Assembly: GCF_000732535.1 (NCBI RefSeq)
Contig: NZ_APNK01000013.1
Coordinates: 29,804-93,803 of the forward strand
Direction: 5' to 3'
Source of the DNA: Salinisphaera hydrothermalis C41B8
Lineage (GTDB): Bacteria > Pseudomonadota > Gammaproteobacteria > Nevskiales > Salinisphaeraceae
Length of the DNA: 64,000 nt
Shown: positions 17,461 to 26,767 of the stretch, in pieces
How the letters are laid out: each line of letters begins with the position of its first letter
How positions within the stretch are numbered: position 1 is the first letter of the stretch
The notes under the pieces: model-generated
What the model was told of the DNA's origin: nothing
Seen by the model: only the letters and a program-made list of their open reading frames with translations
The model's database searches: none
Made by a program: the position numbers and the translations under genes

Positions 17461-18040
17461 AGCATGACTCACGCGTTGCCGCCGTGACGCGCCTCGTTTG
17501 TTCGTCCCCGGCAGTCGCGATCGGTCATCATGGTACTCGCGCAGCATGCGTGTGCTCGAGCGCAGCCCGGTGGCACCGCGATGCACGCGCAAGATCGACA
17601 CCTCAGCCTGCGGGCAGCCAACGTCCCGGAAGCGGCTCGAACACGCATGCAGCAAGCCGCAAGCCGCACATCGCGACACCGATTCCGGCCCGAACGTCGG
17701 GCATCTTGCGTCGATTGGCTCGTGTGGCCGGAAAAGCGCACCATTCTGTGCCGATTGCCCCCATTCGGCGTCGAAGCCGACACAAAACCGCGGCGATCCG
17801 GGCCGCGACGTGCATTGATGCGCTGTGATCACGCCATACAAAATGTCCGAACGTCGGCGAATGTCCGACAATACGGCGGCGAACGGCGGCGATCGACCTT
17901 ACGCTAGTTGTGCCACGCCCGACCATGCGGCACACTTTGTCGCAGACACACGCGGGAAGGCGCACGGCAGCCGTTTTAGTGACACCCCAAGTCGCCGGGG
18001 CTACCGGCGCGCCGTGCCGACAGGAGCGAATCGACACGCC
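17461..18040 (+). other. 580-base non-coding stretch upstream of accB
   Basis: No open frame here looks like a protein: the candidates at 17484-17828, 17530-17907 and 17603-18037 are Arg/Ala/Pro-rich with no recognisable motif. aroQ, often found before accB in this group, is absent. The stretch contains an inverted repeat (17545-17649), a short palindrome GCCCGA-ACG-TCGGGC near 17692 and, near 17840-17866, two copies of TGTCCGA. It probably holds the acc promoter and leader. Confidence 0.6.
17545..17649. repeat. Inverted repeat between dsbD and accB
   Basis: CATGCGTGT (17545-17553) and TCGAGC (17556-17561) are inverted at 17635-17649 as GCTCGA and ACACGCATG, with a two-base insertion in the left arm. 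The roughly 70-base interior shows no gene. It has the size and shape of the palindromic elements near proC, but the sequence differs. Confidence 0.5.
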
Positions 18041-18511
18041 ATGGATATCCGAAAACTAAAGAAACTGATCGAGCTGGTCGAGGATTCCGGCATCGCCGAG
18101 CTGGAAATCACCGAGGGCGAAGAGTCGGTCCGCATCGGTCGTTATCCGCCGGCCGGTAGCCAGCCGAGCGCGCCGCCAGCCGCCTACATGACGGCCCCGC
18201 CGCCGGCTCCGGCAGCCGATCACGGGTCGGCCGCCGAAGCCGCGCCGGCAGGCGGCGGCAGCGAACCCGCCCACGAGGGGCATATTATCCGTTCGCCCAT
18301 GGTCGGCACGTTCTATCGCGCCCCGGCGCCCGACGCCAAATCGTTCGTCGAAGTCGGCGACCGAGTCGGCCCAAACGATACGGTGTGCATCATCGAAGCG
18401 ATGAAGATGCTCAACCAGATCGAGGCCGAAATTTCCGGTACCGTCAGCGAGATCCTGGTCGAGAACGGTCAGCCGGTCGAATACGATCAGCCGTTGTTCG
18501 TGATCAAGTGA
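18041..18511 (+). CDS. accB: Biotin carboxyl carrier protein of acetyl-CoA carboxylase
   Basis: The protein has 156 residues. The N-terminal part [17 protein letters not shown] matches the AccB dimerisation region. A Pro/Ala-rich linker spans about residues 36-75. The biotinyl domain follows, with K122 in EAMKM as the biotin attachment site and the thumb-containing segment [11 protein letters not shown]. The open frame reaches back to 17825, but the ATG at 18041 gives the standard N-terminus. AGGAG lies 15 bases upstream, farther than usual. accC follows after 133 bases. Confidence 0.96.
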   Translation: MDIRKLKKLIELVEDSGIAELEITEGEESVRIGRYPPAGSQPSAPPAAYMTAPPPAPAADHGSAAEAAPAGGGSEPAHEGHIIRSPMVGTFYRAPAPDAKSFVEVGDRVGPNDTVCIIEAMKMLNQIEAEISGTVSEILVENGQPVEYDQPLFVIK

Positions 18512-18515
18512 TGCA

Positions 18516-18560
18516 GCGCCGCGGCGCATTTCTCGAGCGCCGCGCGCGGCACTTGCCGCG
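18516..18560. repeat. GC-rich palindromes between accB and accC
   Basis: Two short palindromes, GCGCCGCGGCGC (18516-18527) and CGCGGCACTTGCCGCG (18545-18560), occupy the unusually long 133-base gap between the two genes. They could fold in the mRNA and set the ratio of AccB to AccC. There is no T run, so this is not a classic terminator. Confidence 0.45.
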
Positions 18561-18644
18561 AACCTACGGCTACACCCGCAAGCACAACGCGTCGGCGCGG
18601 AACGTCTGTCTGTTGCGCGTCCCGACCTGACCCGAGGTTCACAC

Positions 18645-20000
18645 ATGCTGGACAAGGTTCTCATCGCCAACCGCGGCGAAATCGCGCTACGCATCCTGCG
18701 CGCCTGTCGTCAGCTCGATATCCCCGTGATTGCCGCCTACTCCTCGGCCGATCGCGATCAGAAGCACGTACTGCTGGCCGAAGAGGCGGTGTGCATTGGT
18801 CCGCCTTCGGCCGCTGCGAGCTATCTGAACATGGCCACGCTGATGAGCACGGCCGAAGTGGCCGGCGCCACGGCGATCCATCCGGGCTACGGCTTTCTTT
18901 CGGAGAACGCCGATTTCGCCGAGTCGGTCGAGCAGTCGGGCTTCACTTTCATCGGGCCAAAAGCCGAAACCATCCGCTTGATGGGCGATAAAACGTCGGC
19001 CATTCAGGAGATGATGGCGGCCGGCGTGCCCTGCGTGCCCGGCTCGGGCAAGCCGCTGACCGCCGACGATGTGGAAAACCGCGAGATCGCCGATCGCATC
19101 GGTTATCCGGTCATCATCAAGGCCGTGGGCGGCGGCGGCGGCCGCGGCATGCACGTGGTCTACGAGCCGGACGATCTGGCCGGCGCGGTCGACATGGCGC
19201 GGCGCGAGGCGGCCAGCGCGTTCGGCAACCCGCAGGTCTACATGGAGAAATACCTGGAGTTGCCGCGGCATGTGGAAGTCCAGGTGCTGTGCGACACGCA
19301 CGGCAACGCGATTCACCTGGGCGAGCGCGACTGCTCGCCGCAGCGTCGTCACCAGAAGGTGGTCGAGGAATCGCCGGCGCCGGGCATCACGCCCGAGCAG
19401 CGCGAGCACATCGGCGGCCTGTGCGTGGAGGCCTGCAAGCGCATCGGCTACCGCGGCGCGGGCACGTTCGAGTTCCTGTACGAGAACGGCGAGTTCCATT
19501 TCATCGAAATGAACACGCGTATCCAGGTCGAGCATCCGGTCACCGAAATGGTCACCGGCGTGGATCTGGTCGCCGAACAGCTACGCGTGGCCGCCGGCGA
19601 GAAGCTGCGCTATACGCAGGACGATATCGTCATTCGCGGGCATGCCATCGAGTGCCGCGTCAACGCCGAGCATCCGGAGACGTTCGCACCCTCGCCCGGC
19701 AAGATCACGCAGTACCACGCCCCCGGCGGCCCCGGTATTCGCATGGACAGCCATATGTATGCCGGCTATACCGTGCCGCCGTATTACGATTCGCTGATCG
19801 GCAAGCTCATCGCGCACGGCGATACGCGTGACGCGGCCCGGGCGCGCATGGATATGGCGCTGTCGGAAATGGTCGTGGAAGGCATTCACACCAACCTGGC
19901 GCTGCACGAGTGGATCATGAACGATCCGGACTTCGCCGCCGGTGGCGTGTCGATCCACTGGCTCGAGAAGAAGATCCGCGAACGTCTGGGCAAGGGCTAG
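18645..20000 (+). CDS. accC: Biotin carboxylase subunit of acetyl-CoA carboxylase
   Basis: This ATP-grasp enzyme of 451 residues carboxylates the biotin on AccB, the first step of fatty-acid synthesis. Visible motifs are the N-terminal [14 protein letters not shown], the glycine-rich ATP loop [12 protein letters not shown], the metal-binding [15 protein letters not shown] and the [15 protein letters not shown] segment. Start and length match the family. prmA starts three bases after the stop, so accB-accC-prmA are probably one transcript. Confidence 0.97.
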   Translation: MLDKVLIANRGEIALRILRACRQLDIPVIAAYSSADRDQKHVLLAEEAVCIGPPSAAASYLNMATLMSTAEVAGATAIHPGYGFLSENADFAESVEQSGFTFIGPKAETIRLMGDKTSAIQEMMAAGVPCVPGSGKPLTADDVENREIADRIGYPVIIKAVGGGGGRGMHVVYEPDDLAGAVDMARREAASAFGNPQVYMEKYLELPRHVEVQVLCDTHGNAIHLGERDCSPQRRHQKVVEESPAPGITPEQREHIGGLCVEACKRIGYRGAGTFEFLYENGEFHFIEMNTRIQVEHPVTEMVTGVDLVAEQLRVAAGEKLRYTQDDIVIRGHAIECRVNAEHPETFAPSPGKITQYHAPGGPGIRMDSHMYAGYTVPPYYDSLIGKLIAHGDTRDAARARMDMALSEMVVEGIHTNLALHEWIMNDPDFAAGGVSIHWLEKKIRERLGKG

Positions 20001-20003
20001 CGA

Positions 20004-20903
20004 GTGAGCATCGCCTGGCTGCAGATCACCGTCACCACCCATCGGACCCAGCTCGCCGAAGCGGTATTCGAGCAATTCGACGCCGAGGCGGTGACGGAAC
20101 TCGATGCCGGCGATGATCTGACCGTCGAGGAAAGCCCGAACAGCCAGCCGGCATTCCAGCGCGCCCGCGTGGTCGGCCTGTTCACCCAGGGCACGCTGGC
20201 CGAGCCCATCGTGGCCGCGATGACGGAGGCGCTCGGTGACGACGTCGAAATCGCGACCGAAACGCTGGAAAACCAGGACTGGGCCAGCGCGTGGCTGGCC
20301 GAGCACCCGCCGCTGGTGTTCGGCGATCGGCTCTGGATCGCGCCGCATAGCGCCGAGGTGGACGCCGATGACGATGCCATCATCGTTCGTCTGGACCCCG
20401 GCCTGGCTTTTGGCACCGGCACGCACCCGACTACCAGACTGTGCCTGCAATGGCTCGCCGCACAGGATCTGACCGGCCGGCGCGTGGTCGATTACGGCTG
20501 TGGCTCCGGCATCCTGGCGATCGCGGCCGCGCGACTGGGCGCGACGGAAGTGGTGGCGGTCGACATCGACGATCAGGCAGTGCGTGCCACGCGCGAGAAT
20601 GCCGCCCGCAACGATGTGTCCGATGTCATCCAGACGCCGCCGATGGATGCAATCGACGGCAGTCCGTTCGATATCGTGCTGGCCAATATTCTCGCCAAGC
20701 CGCTAATCGCGCTCGCACCGACGCTCACCGAGCTGGCCGCGCCCGGCGCGCCGGTAGTGCTGGCGGGCTTGCTCACGCGCCAGATCGACGACGTCATGGC
20801 CGCGTACGACCCCGCATTCACGTTCGAGGCCCCGGTCGTGGAAGACGATTGGGCCCGACTGGTGGGCCAGCGGGCTGTCGCTGCGTCCCGACACCGCCAA
20901 TAG
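20004..20903 (+). CDS. prmA: Ribosomal protein L11 methyltransferase
   Basis: The enzyme trimethylates several amino groups of L11. The N-terminal substrate-recognition domain begins MSIAWLQITVTT. The class I SAM motif VVDYGCGSGILAIAAARLGA lies near residues 160-180, with GTGTHPTT just before it and the catalytic-region motif VLANILAKPL after it. It uses a GTG start. The accC-prmA-fis order is conserved in gammaproteobacteria. Confidence 0.95.
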   Translation: MSIAWLQITVTTHRTQLAEAVFEQFDAEAVTELDAGDDLTVEESPNSQPAFQRARVVGLFTQGTLAEPIVAAMTEALGDDVEIATETLENQDWASAWLAEHPPLVFGDRLWIAPHSAEVDADDDAIIVRLDPGLAFGTGTHPTTRLCLQWLAAQDLTGRRVVDYGCGSGILAIAAARLGATEVVAVDIDDQAVRATRENAARNDVSDVIQTPPMDAIDGSPFDIVLANILAKPLIALAPTLTELAAPGAPVVLAGLLTRQIDDVMAAYDPAFTFEAPVVEDDWARLVGQRAVAASRHRQ

Positions 20904-20960
20904 TCGGCTTTTGCTGGACCGCGATTGCCGTTATAGTTCCGCGCTGTTCCCACTAGGCTG

Positions 20961-21230
20961 ATGACACGGATGCGCCAAGCCGACGCCGACGATGACAACG
21001 CTCAGCCGCTGAGTCACTACGTCGGGGCGAGTCTCGACCGTTATTTCGAGTCGTTGAACGGCAGTGCGCCCCCGACCGACCTGTATCGCATGGTGCTCGA
21101 GCAGGTCGAACGCCCGCTGCTGGAGCGCGTGCTCGAATACAACCGCGGCAACCAATCCAAGGCCGCGACCATGCTCGGCATCAACCGCGGCACGCTGCGC
21201 AAGAAACTGCGCAGTTACAATCTCGATTAA
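20961..21230 (+). CDS. fis: DNA-binding protein Fis
   Basis: The 89-residue nucleoid protein has a short acidic N-terminal arm, a central dimerisation helix region (DLYRMVLEQVERPLLERVL) and a C-terminal helix-turn-helix (NQSKAATMLGINRGTLRKKL). The C-terminus is nearly identical in character to E. coli Fis. Fis bends DNA and controls rRNA and growth-phase genes. The gene lies 57 bases after prmA instead of after dusB as in E. coli, and a terminator follows. Confidence 0.94.
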   Translation: MTRMRQADADDDNAQPLSHYVGASLDRYFESLNGSAPPTDLYRMVLEQVERPLLERVLEYNRGNQSKAATMLGINRGTLRKKLRSYNLD

Positions 21231-21232
21231 TC

Positions 21233-21278
21233 ACCCGCCTCGCGGCGCGCTCGTCCGACCCGCGCCGCGGGTTTTTTT
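21233..21278 (+). terminator. Terminator after fis
   Basis: ACCCGC and GGCGCG on the left pair with CGCGCCGCGGGT on the right, with a small bulge, followed by seven T. It ends 21 bases before the purH start. Confidence 0.85.
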
Positions 21279-21299
21279 GTCTGCAACGATCTTAACGCC

Positions 21300-22895
21300 A
21301 TGACCTCGACTGATACCGTCGCCCCGATTCGCCGCGCTTTGATCAGCGTCTCCGACAAGACCGGCGTGGCCGACTTCGCCCGCGCGCTGGCCGAGGATCA
21401 CGGCGTCGAAATTCTGTCGACCGGCGGCACCGCACGCATGCTGCGTGAGGCCGGCGTGACGGTCACCGACGTGTCGTCGCATACCGGCGCGCCCGAGATC
21501 ATGGACGGCCGCGTAAAAACGCTGCACCCGAAGATCCACGGCGGCATCCTGGGCCGACGTGGCACCGACGATGCGGTCATGGCCGAACAGGAGATCGCGC
21601 CGATCGATCTGGTGGTGGTCAACCTCTATCCGTTCGAGCAGACCATCGCCAAGCCGGATACCGATCGCGCGACCGCCATCGAGACCATCGATATCGGCGG
21701 ACCGGCCATGCTACGGGCCGCGGCAAAGAATCACGCCGACGTGACGCTCGTGGTCGATGGCGCCGACTACGCGGCCGTGCTCGACGACCTGGCCCAACAC
21801 GGCGGCGCCCGCGAGACCACGCGCCGCCGGCTCGCCGCCAAGGGCTTCGCCCACACCGCGGGCTACGATCGTGCCATTGCCGCCTATCTGGCCGGTGAAG
21901 ACGCATCGCCGGGCAACGCCCAGGCCGACGCGCTGCCCGCCCGCTATGCGCCGGTCTACACCAAGCGTACGGATCTGCGCTACGGCGAGAACCCGCATCA
22001 GCGCGCCGCACTCTATGCTGACGGCCGGCATACCGAGGCCAGCCTGGTCGACGCTAAGGTCGTGCAGGGCAAGCCGTTGTCCTACAACAACCTCGCCGAT
22101 GCCGATGCCGCGCTGTCTTGCGTCAAGGCCTTCGATCAGGCCCCGGCCTGCGTCATCGTCAAGCATGCCAATCCGTGCGGCGTGGCCGTCGCTCCCGATC
22201 TCACCAGCGCCTACCGGCGCGCCTTTGCGACCGATCCGGTCTCGTCGTTCGGCGGTATTCTGGCCTTCAACGCCGAGCTCGGCGCAGACACCGCCGAGGC
22301 GATCGTGTCCAACCAGTTCGCCGAGGTCATCCTGGCCCCGGCGATTACTGAAGACGCGCTCGCCGTGTTCTCGAAAAAGAAGAACCTGCGCGTACTCATC
22401 ACCGGGCCGTGGCGCAAGAGCGATAAAGGCGGGCTCGTGGTCAAACCGATCGCGGGCGGCCTGCTGGTTCAGGACGACGACGACCAGTTGCTCGACCGCA
22501 GCCAGCTCAAGGCCGTCACGAAGACCGAGCCCACCGGCGAACAGCTTCAGGATCTGCTGTTCGCATGGCGCGTGGCCAAATACGTGAAATCCAATGCCAT
22601 CGTCTATGCGCGCGACGGCGCGACCGTGGGCGTTGGCGCCGGCCAGATGAGCCGCGTGGATTCTGCCCGCATCGCGCGCCAGAAAGCCGCAGACGCCGGG
22701 CTCGAGGTCGCCGGTTCCGTGATGGCCTCCGATGCCTTCTTCCCCTTCCGCGACGGCATCGACACCGCGGCCGAAGCTGGCGTCGCCGCCGTAATCCAGC
22801 CGGGCGGCTCGATCCGCGACGATGAAGTCATCGCGGCCGCCGACGAAGCCGGCATCGCCATGCTGTTCACGGGCATGCGCCACTTCCGGCATTAA
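21300..22895 (+). CDS. purH: Bifunctional AICAR transformylase / IMP cyclohydrolase
   Basis: The protein of 531 residues performs the last two steps of IMP synthesis. The N-terminal cyclohydrolase domain starts [16 protein letters not shown] and includes the STGGTARML motif. The C-terminal transformylase domain has the catalytic KHANPCGVA and the end motif [28 protein letters not shown]. Length and ends are complete. The usual downstream partner purD is missing; an SDR gene follows instead. Confidence 0.97.
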   Translation: MTSTDTVAPIRRALISVSDKTGVADFARALAEDHGVEILSTGGTARMLREAGVTVTDVSSHTGAPEIMDGRVKTLHPKIHGGILGRRGTDDAVMAEQEIAPIDLVVVNLYPFEQTIAKPDTDRATAIETIDIGGPAMLRAAAKNHADVTLVVDGADYAAVLDDLAQHGGARETTRRRLAAKGFAHTAGYDRAIAAYLAGEDASPGNAQADALPARYAPVYTKRTDLRYGENPHQRAALYADGRHTEASLVDAKVVQGKPLSYNNLADADAALSCVKAFDQAPACVIVKHANPCGVAVAPDLTSAYRRAFATDPVSSFGGILAFNAELGADTAEAIVSNQFAEVILAPAITEDALAVFSKKKNLRVLITGPWRKSDKGGLVVKPIAGGLLVQDDDDQLLDRSQLKAVTKTEPTGEQLQDLLFAWRVAKYVKSNAIVYARDGATVGVGAGQMSRVDSARIARQKAADAGLEVAGSVMASDAFFPFRDGIDTAAEAGVAAVIQPGGSIRDDEVIAAADEAGIAMLFTGMRHFRH

Positions 22896-22967
22896 CGAGC
22901 GGCCACGGCGCATTCGGCTGCGATACCCTGAGCCGACTCGTTCGACCCAGCTATCGCAGGTACGCAA

Positions 22968-23711
22968 ATGACAACAAAGGTCGCCCTGGTCACCGGCGCG
23001 GGGCGCGGCATCGGCCGCGCCTGTGCCCTCGCGCTCCACGACATCGGATTCGAGCTCGTGCTCGTCGGTCGCCGTGAGGCGCCGTTGGCAGAACTGGCCG
23101 GCGAACTAGCTGGCGATCCGCTGGTAGTGCCGACCGATGTTGCCGATTCGGTCGCGGTCGATCATCTGTTCTCGCAAATCGAGCAACGCTTCGGTCGGCT
23201 CGATCTGTTGTTCAACAACGCCGGGCTGAACATCCCCAGCACGGAATTCGGCGATATCGAGGAAGCGGACTGGCGCGCCTTGGTCGACGTCAATCTCACC
23301 GGCGCTTTTCTCTGTGCCCGGGCGGCGTATCGACTGATGAAACGCCAATCGCCGGCCGGCGGTCGCATCATCAACAACGGCTCGATTTCCGCGCATGTGC
23401 CGCGCCCCGGCTCGGCGCCCTATACCGCCAGCAAGCATGCCATCACCGGCCTCACCCGCTCGATCGCACTGGACGGACGCGCCCACGGCATCAACTGCGG
23501 TCAGATCGATATCGGCAACGCCGCCAGCGATATGGCCGACGCAATGACGCAAGGCGTACCGCAGGCCGACGGCCGCATGGCTGCCGAACCGGTCATGGCA
23601 GTGGACAACGTCGCCACGGCGATCCGCTTCATGGCCGAGTTGCCCCCGGACGTCAACGTGCCCTTCATGACGATTATGGCCAGCGGCATGCCCTATATCG
23701 GACGCGGCTGA
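22968..23711 (+). CDS. SDR family oxidoreductase
   Basis: This is a classical short-chain dehydrogenase of 247 residues. The cofactor motif is TGAGRGIG (9-16), followed by NNAG (83-86) and the catalytic S139, Y152 and K156 (YTASK). R36-R37 after the second strand hint at NADP preference. The C-terminus (NVPFMTIMASGMPYIGRG) is typical of a bacterial group annotated as sugar or secondary-alcohol dehydrogenases. It is not recognisable as FabG of a fatty-acid locus. It stands at the edge of the sugar-acid block and could oxidise a keto-deoxy sugar acid there, but this is inference from position. A GC-rich hairpin lies just downstream, near 23731-23757. Confidence 0.85.
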   Translation: MTTKVALVTGAGRGIGRACALALHDIGFELVLVGRREAPLAELAGELAGDPLVVPTDVADSVAVDHLFSQIEQRFGRLDLLFNNAGLNIPSTEFGDIEEADWRALVDVNLTGAFLCARAAYRLMKRQSPAGGRIINNGSISAHVPRPGSAPYTASKHAITGLTRSIALDGRAHGINCGQIDIGNAASDMADAMTQGVPQADGRMAAEPVMAVDNVATAIRFMAELPPDVNVPFMTIMASGMPYIGRG

Positions 23712-23885
23712 AGCCGCCCGACGCCCGGTCGGCCGGGCCTCCGCCCGGGCCGGCGCCGGAAAGCGGCGCTGTTTCGAACGCTGACCCAGCCTTCGCGCGG
23801 GGCGAGCGTGGTCGTCGCGACTGGCGTCGCTAAACGTAGGATCCTGACCGGGCAACAACGCCCCCCGCGGCATCCGCCCCGTGTG

Positions 23886-24995
23886 TCAGGACGCGGCCCG
23901 CAGCGGCGGCGCCTCGATGTGCAGACGCTGCGACCAGTCGCGTATTTCGGCTGCGAGGCCGGGCTCGATGGGGATACCATCGCGGCGGCGTTGTCGTTCG
24001 CAGCGATACTCGGGATCCCCAGGCGCCAGTACTTCCGCGCCCTCGCGAGCCGGCATCGCCCGAGCCTCTGCCGCCATGCGCGCGACTTCCACGGCAAGCG
24101 CATCGCCACCAAAAAACCGACCCGGATCGATGGCCATCATCAGCGAGCCCAGATTGCGTCGCGCCTCGAGATCGCCGTACATTGCCGCGATATGCGGGCC
24201 GAAGGTCATGCCGTTGAGCAGGCCACAGAGCACGTCGATCATGAAACCCAGCGCATAGCCCTTGTGCTCGGCGAACGGCAGCAGCGAACGCGCCGCCTCG
24301 GCGTCGGTCGTCGGTTCGCCCTCGGCATCGATCGCCGTACCCGGCGGGAGCGACACGCCGTCGCGGCGCGCGTTCATCACGCGGTTGAACGGGATAATGC
24401 TGGTCGCGGTATCCAGACAGACAGGCTCGCCCTCGGCGCTCGGCACGGCGATACAGATCGGGTTCGTGCCTAGAAAAGCGTGCCGGCCCGCATGCGGCGC
24501 CACGAACGCATCGGAATGCGTGAAGGCAATTCCGATCATGCCGCGAGCGGCGGCCTGCCGGCCATACAGACCGATCGCGCCGCAGTGACTCGAGTGGTAA
24601 CACCCAACCACTCCGGCCCCGGCCTCCTCCGCGCATTGGATGGCCTGATTCATGGCGGCATCGCAGACCACCATGCCGAGCCCGTGGCCGCCATCCACCG
24701 AGGCCGTGGCCGGCCCGGTACGCTCGATCTTCAGCGCCGGCTTCGCCTCGATCGATCCTCGATCCAGGCGGTTCAGATAGTGCGGCAAGCGCGCGATGCC
24801 GTGGGTATCGATGCCCCAGAGGCTAGTCTGGACCAGGCAGTTCGCGACCAGCGTCGCGTCTTCCACGCCGAGGTTCTGGCGCTGTAAGACCTCTGCCGCC
24901 CAGCGCCGCAGTGCATCGGCATCCACGACATCGGAAGTCAAACCGGTTTCATCGCGCATCGGCGTTGTACGGTGGTCGAATACAACCCCGAACAT
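23886..24995 (-). CDS. Ldh-family (malate/L-lactate/ureidoglycolate type) NAD(P) dehydrogenase
   Basis: The protein has 369 residues with the family motifs WGIDTHGIARLPHY near the N-terminus, the catalytic-histidine region SSHCGAIGLYG, FLGTNPICIAVPS for cofactor binding and GYALGFMIDVLCGLL. Related enzymes include YiaK (diketogulonate reductase), ureidoglycolate dehydrogenase and archaeal malate dehydrogenases, so the substrate is open. The gene is divergent from the UxaA-type dehydratase across a 95-base control region carrying the shared operator word, which suggests a sugar-acid role. The first ATG (24995) is taken, but the ATG near 24959 fits homologues about as well. Confidence 0.85.
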   Translation of the reverse strand: MFGVVFDHRTTPMRDETGLTSDVVDADALRRWAAEVLQRQNLGVEDATLVANCLVQTSLWGIDTHGIARLPHYLNRLDRGSIEAKPALKIERTGPATASVDGGHGLGMVVCDAAMNQAIQCAEEAGAGVVGCYHSSHCGAIGLYGRQAAARGMIGIAFTHSDAFVAPHAGRHAFLGTNPICIAVPSAEGEPVCLDTATSIIPFNRVMNARRDGVSLPPGTAIDAEGEPTTDAEAARSLLPFAEHKGYALGFMIDVLCGLLNGMTFGPHIAAMYGDLEARRNLGSLMMAIDPGRFFGGDALAVEVARMAAEARAMPAREGAEVLAPGDPEYRCERQRRRDGIPIEPGLAAEIRDWSQRLHIEAPPLRAAS

Positions 24996-25014
24996 AGCGG
25001 TTTTGGATCTGCAT

Positions 25015-25025
25015 TGGTATAACAG
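25015..25025 (+). promoter_or_regulatory. Candidate FadR/GntR-type operator, site 1
   Basis: TGGTATAACAG sits between the divergent Ldh and UxaA-type genes. Its first ten bases differ by one base from TGGTATACCA, the UxuR/ExuR-type hexuronate regulator consensus. The same 11 bases recur at 27697-27707 before the transporter operon. Confidence 0.5.
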
Positions 25026-25090
25026 CTCTACCTAAGTTTTAGACGGCTCGACCGAGCCGCGTCATAACAAAGCAGAGGAGATGGCCCGCC

Positions 25091-26626
25091 ATGACCGCAT
25101 CGCTTGCCAACGACGGCCCAACAATCCGGCTCCACGACGACGACAACGTGGTGATCGCCCGCCATTCGATCGCGGCCGGCGAAACGCTCGACGAAGCCGG
25201 CGTGACGGTCGCGTCCAACATTCCGGCCGGGCACAAGATTGCCGTGCGCGCGATCGCGGCGGGCGAGCCAGTACTGCGCTACGGGCAGATCATCGGCTTC
25301 GCGTCGGAGACGATCGAAGCCGGCACGCACGTACATATGCACAATCTTGCCATGGGTGACGTCACGCCCGACTATGCCTTCTGCGAGGACGCCCGTCCGA
25401 CCCGTTTCGTCGAGCAACCGGCCACGTTCGCGGGCTATCGTCGCGCCGACGGCCGGGCCGGTACGCGTAATTACGTGGCGATCGTATCGAGCGTGAACTG
25501 TTCGGCCACCGCCGCGCGGCACATCGCCGACGGTTTTCGTTTTTCCGGCGAACTCGACGCCTATCCCGATGTAGACGGCGTTATCGCGCTGACCCATCAG
25601 GGCGGCTGCGGCATGGCGGACTCGGGCGAAGGCTTCGAGATGCTCAAGCGTACGCTGCAGGGCTATGCCGATCACCCCAACGTGGCGGCCGTGCTGTTTC
25701 TCGGCCTCGGCTGCGAAGTAATGCAGGTCGGTGGGCTACAACGTATCGAGGGCCTGCGATCGATCAAGCCGGTTCGCTCGATGACCATTCAGGCCACCGG
25801 CGGAACACGCCAGACGATCGAGCGCGCCACTGCGCTGATCCGAGAACTGCTCCCGGAAATCAACCAAGCCAAGCGCGAACCGATCCCAGCGGCCGAGCTG
25901 TGTGTGGCGCTGCAATGCGGCGGCTCGGACAGCTATTCCGGCATCACGGCCAATCCGGCGCTGGGCTATGCGGTCGATCGGCTGGTGGAACATGGCGGCA
26001 CCGCGATTCTGTCGGAAACGCCCGAGATCTACGGCGCCGAGCATCTGCTCACACGCCGCGCCGTGTCACCGCAGGTCGCCGAGCGCTTGCTTGAGCGCAT
26101 CCGTTGGTGGGAGGCCTACACCCGCCGCGAAGGCGCCGAAATGAACAACAACCCGTCGCCCGGCAACAAGGCCGGCGGCATCACGACGATTCTGGAGAAA
26201 TCGCTCGGCGCGGTCGCCAAGGGCGGCACCACCAATTTGGTGGATGTCTACGAGTACGCCGAACGCGTGACCGCCAAGGGCTTCGTCTATATGGACACCC
26301 CCGGCTACGACCCGGTCGCCGCCACCGGCCAGGTCGCCGGTGGCGCCAACCTGGTCTGCTTTACCACGGGCCGGGGATCGGCCTTCGGCGCCAAGCCCTC
26401 GCCTTCGATCAAGCTGGCCACGAATACGACGCTCTACGAACGCCAGACCGAGGACATGGACATCAACTGCGGCGGGATCGCGACCGGCGACGAAACCCTG
26501 GCCGAATGCGGCGAACGTATCTTCGCGCACATGCTGGCCGTGGCCTCGGGCGAACCCAGCAAAAGCGAAGCATTCGGCTACGGCGACAATGAGTTCGTGC
26601 CGTGGCAGCTCGGCGCGACCATGTAG
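25091..26626 (+). CDS. UxaA/GarD family sugar-acid dehydratase
   Basis: The protein of 511 residues joins an N-terminal SAF domain (about 10-95, AGETLDEAGVTVASNIPAGHKIAVRAI, given by its ends) to a C-terminal UxaA/GarD catalytic domain (about 110-505). Motifs include GRAGTRNYVAIVSSVNCS, THQGGCGMADSGE and LGLGCEV, whose cysteines probably hold an iron cofactor, and MNNNPSPGNKAGG. The family dehydrates altronate, galactarate or related sugar acids to 2-keto-3-deoxy acids. The two parts form one protein, as in altronate dehydratase. Its neighbours suggest a sugar acid as substrate, but the identity is unknown. AGGAG lies 11 bases before the ATG. Confidence 0.88.
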   Translation: MTASLANDGPTIRLHDDDNVVIARHSIAAGETLDEAGVTVASNIPAGHKIAVRAIAAGEPVLRYGQIIGFASETIEAGTHVHMHNLAMGDVTPDYAFCEDARPTRFVEQPATFAGYRRADGRAGTRNYVAIVSSVNCSATAARHIADGFRFSGELDAYPDVDGVIALTHQGGCGMADSGEGFEMLKRTLQGYADHPNVAAVLFLGLGCEVMQVGGLQRIEGLRSIKPVRSMTIQATGGTRQTIERATALIRELLPEINQAKREPIPAAELCVALQCGGSDSYSGITANPALGYAVDRLVEHGGTAILSETPEIYGAEHLLTRRAVSPQVAERLLERIRWWEAYTRREGAEMNNNPSPGNKAGGITTILEKSLGAVAKGGTTNLVDVYEYAERVTAKGFVYMDTPGYDPVAATGQVAGGANLVCFTTGRGSAFGAKPSPSIKLATNTTLYERQTEDMDINCGGIATGDETLAECGERIFAHMLAVASGEPSKSEAFGYGDNEFVPWQLGATM

Positions 26627-26683
26627 GCGCCGTATCGCGGGCTCGCCGCGAGGTCCGCCCAGTCCACCCGACACACACCGCAG

Positions 26684-26716
26684 AAAAATAAGCCGGCGCT
26701 AGTCCGGCTATTTTTT
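26684..26716. terminator. Bidirectional terminator between dehydratase and regulator
   Basis: The stem is AAGCCGG/CCGGCT(T) extended by A-T pairs, with A5 on the left and T6 on the right. It lies between the convergent dehydratase and GntR genes. Confidence 0.85.
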
Positions 26717-26767
26717 CCTACCGCTTACGCGAACGACAACCGTTGCCCGACGGTGCGTCCCGGTCGA

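Noticed and set aside
17095..18037. Several 100-260-codon frames between dsbD and accB on both strands
   Set aside because: None has a motif, a ribosome site or normal codon character. One overlaps the dsbD thioredoxin domain in antisense.
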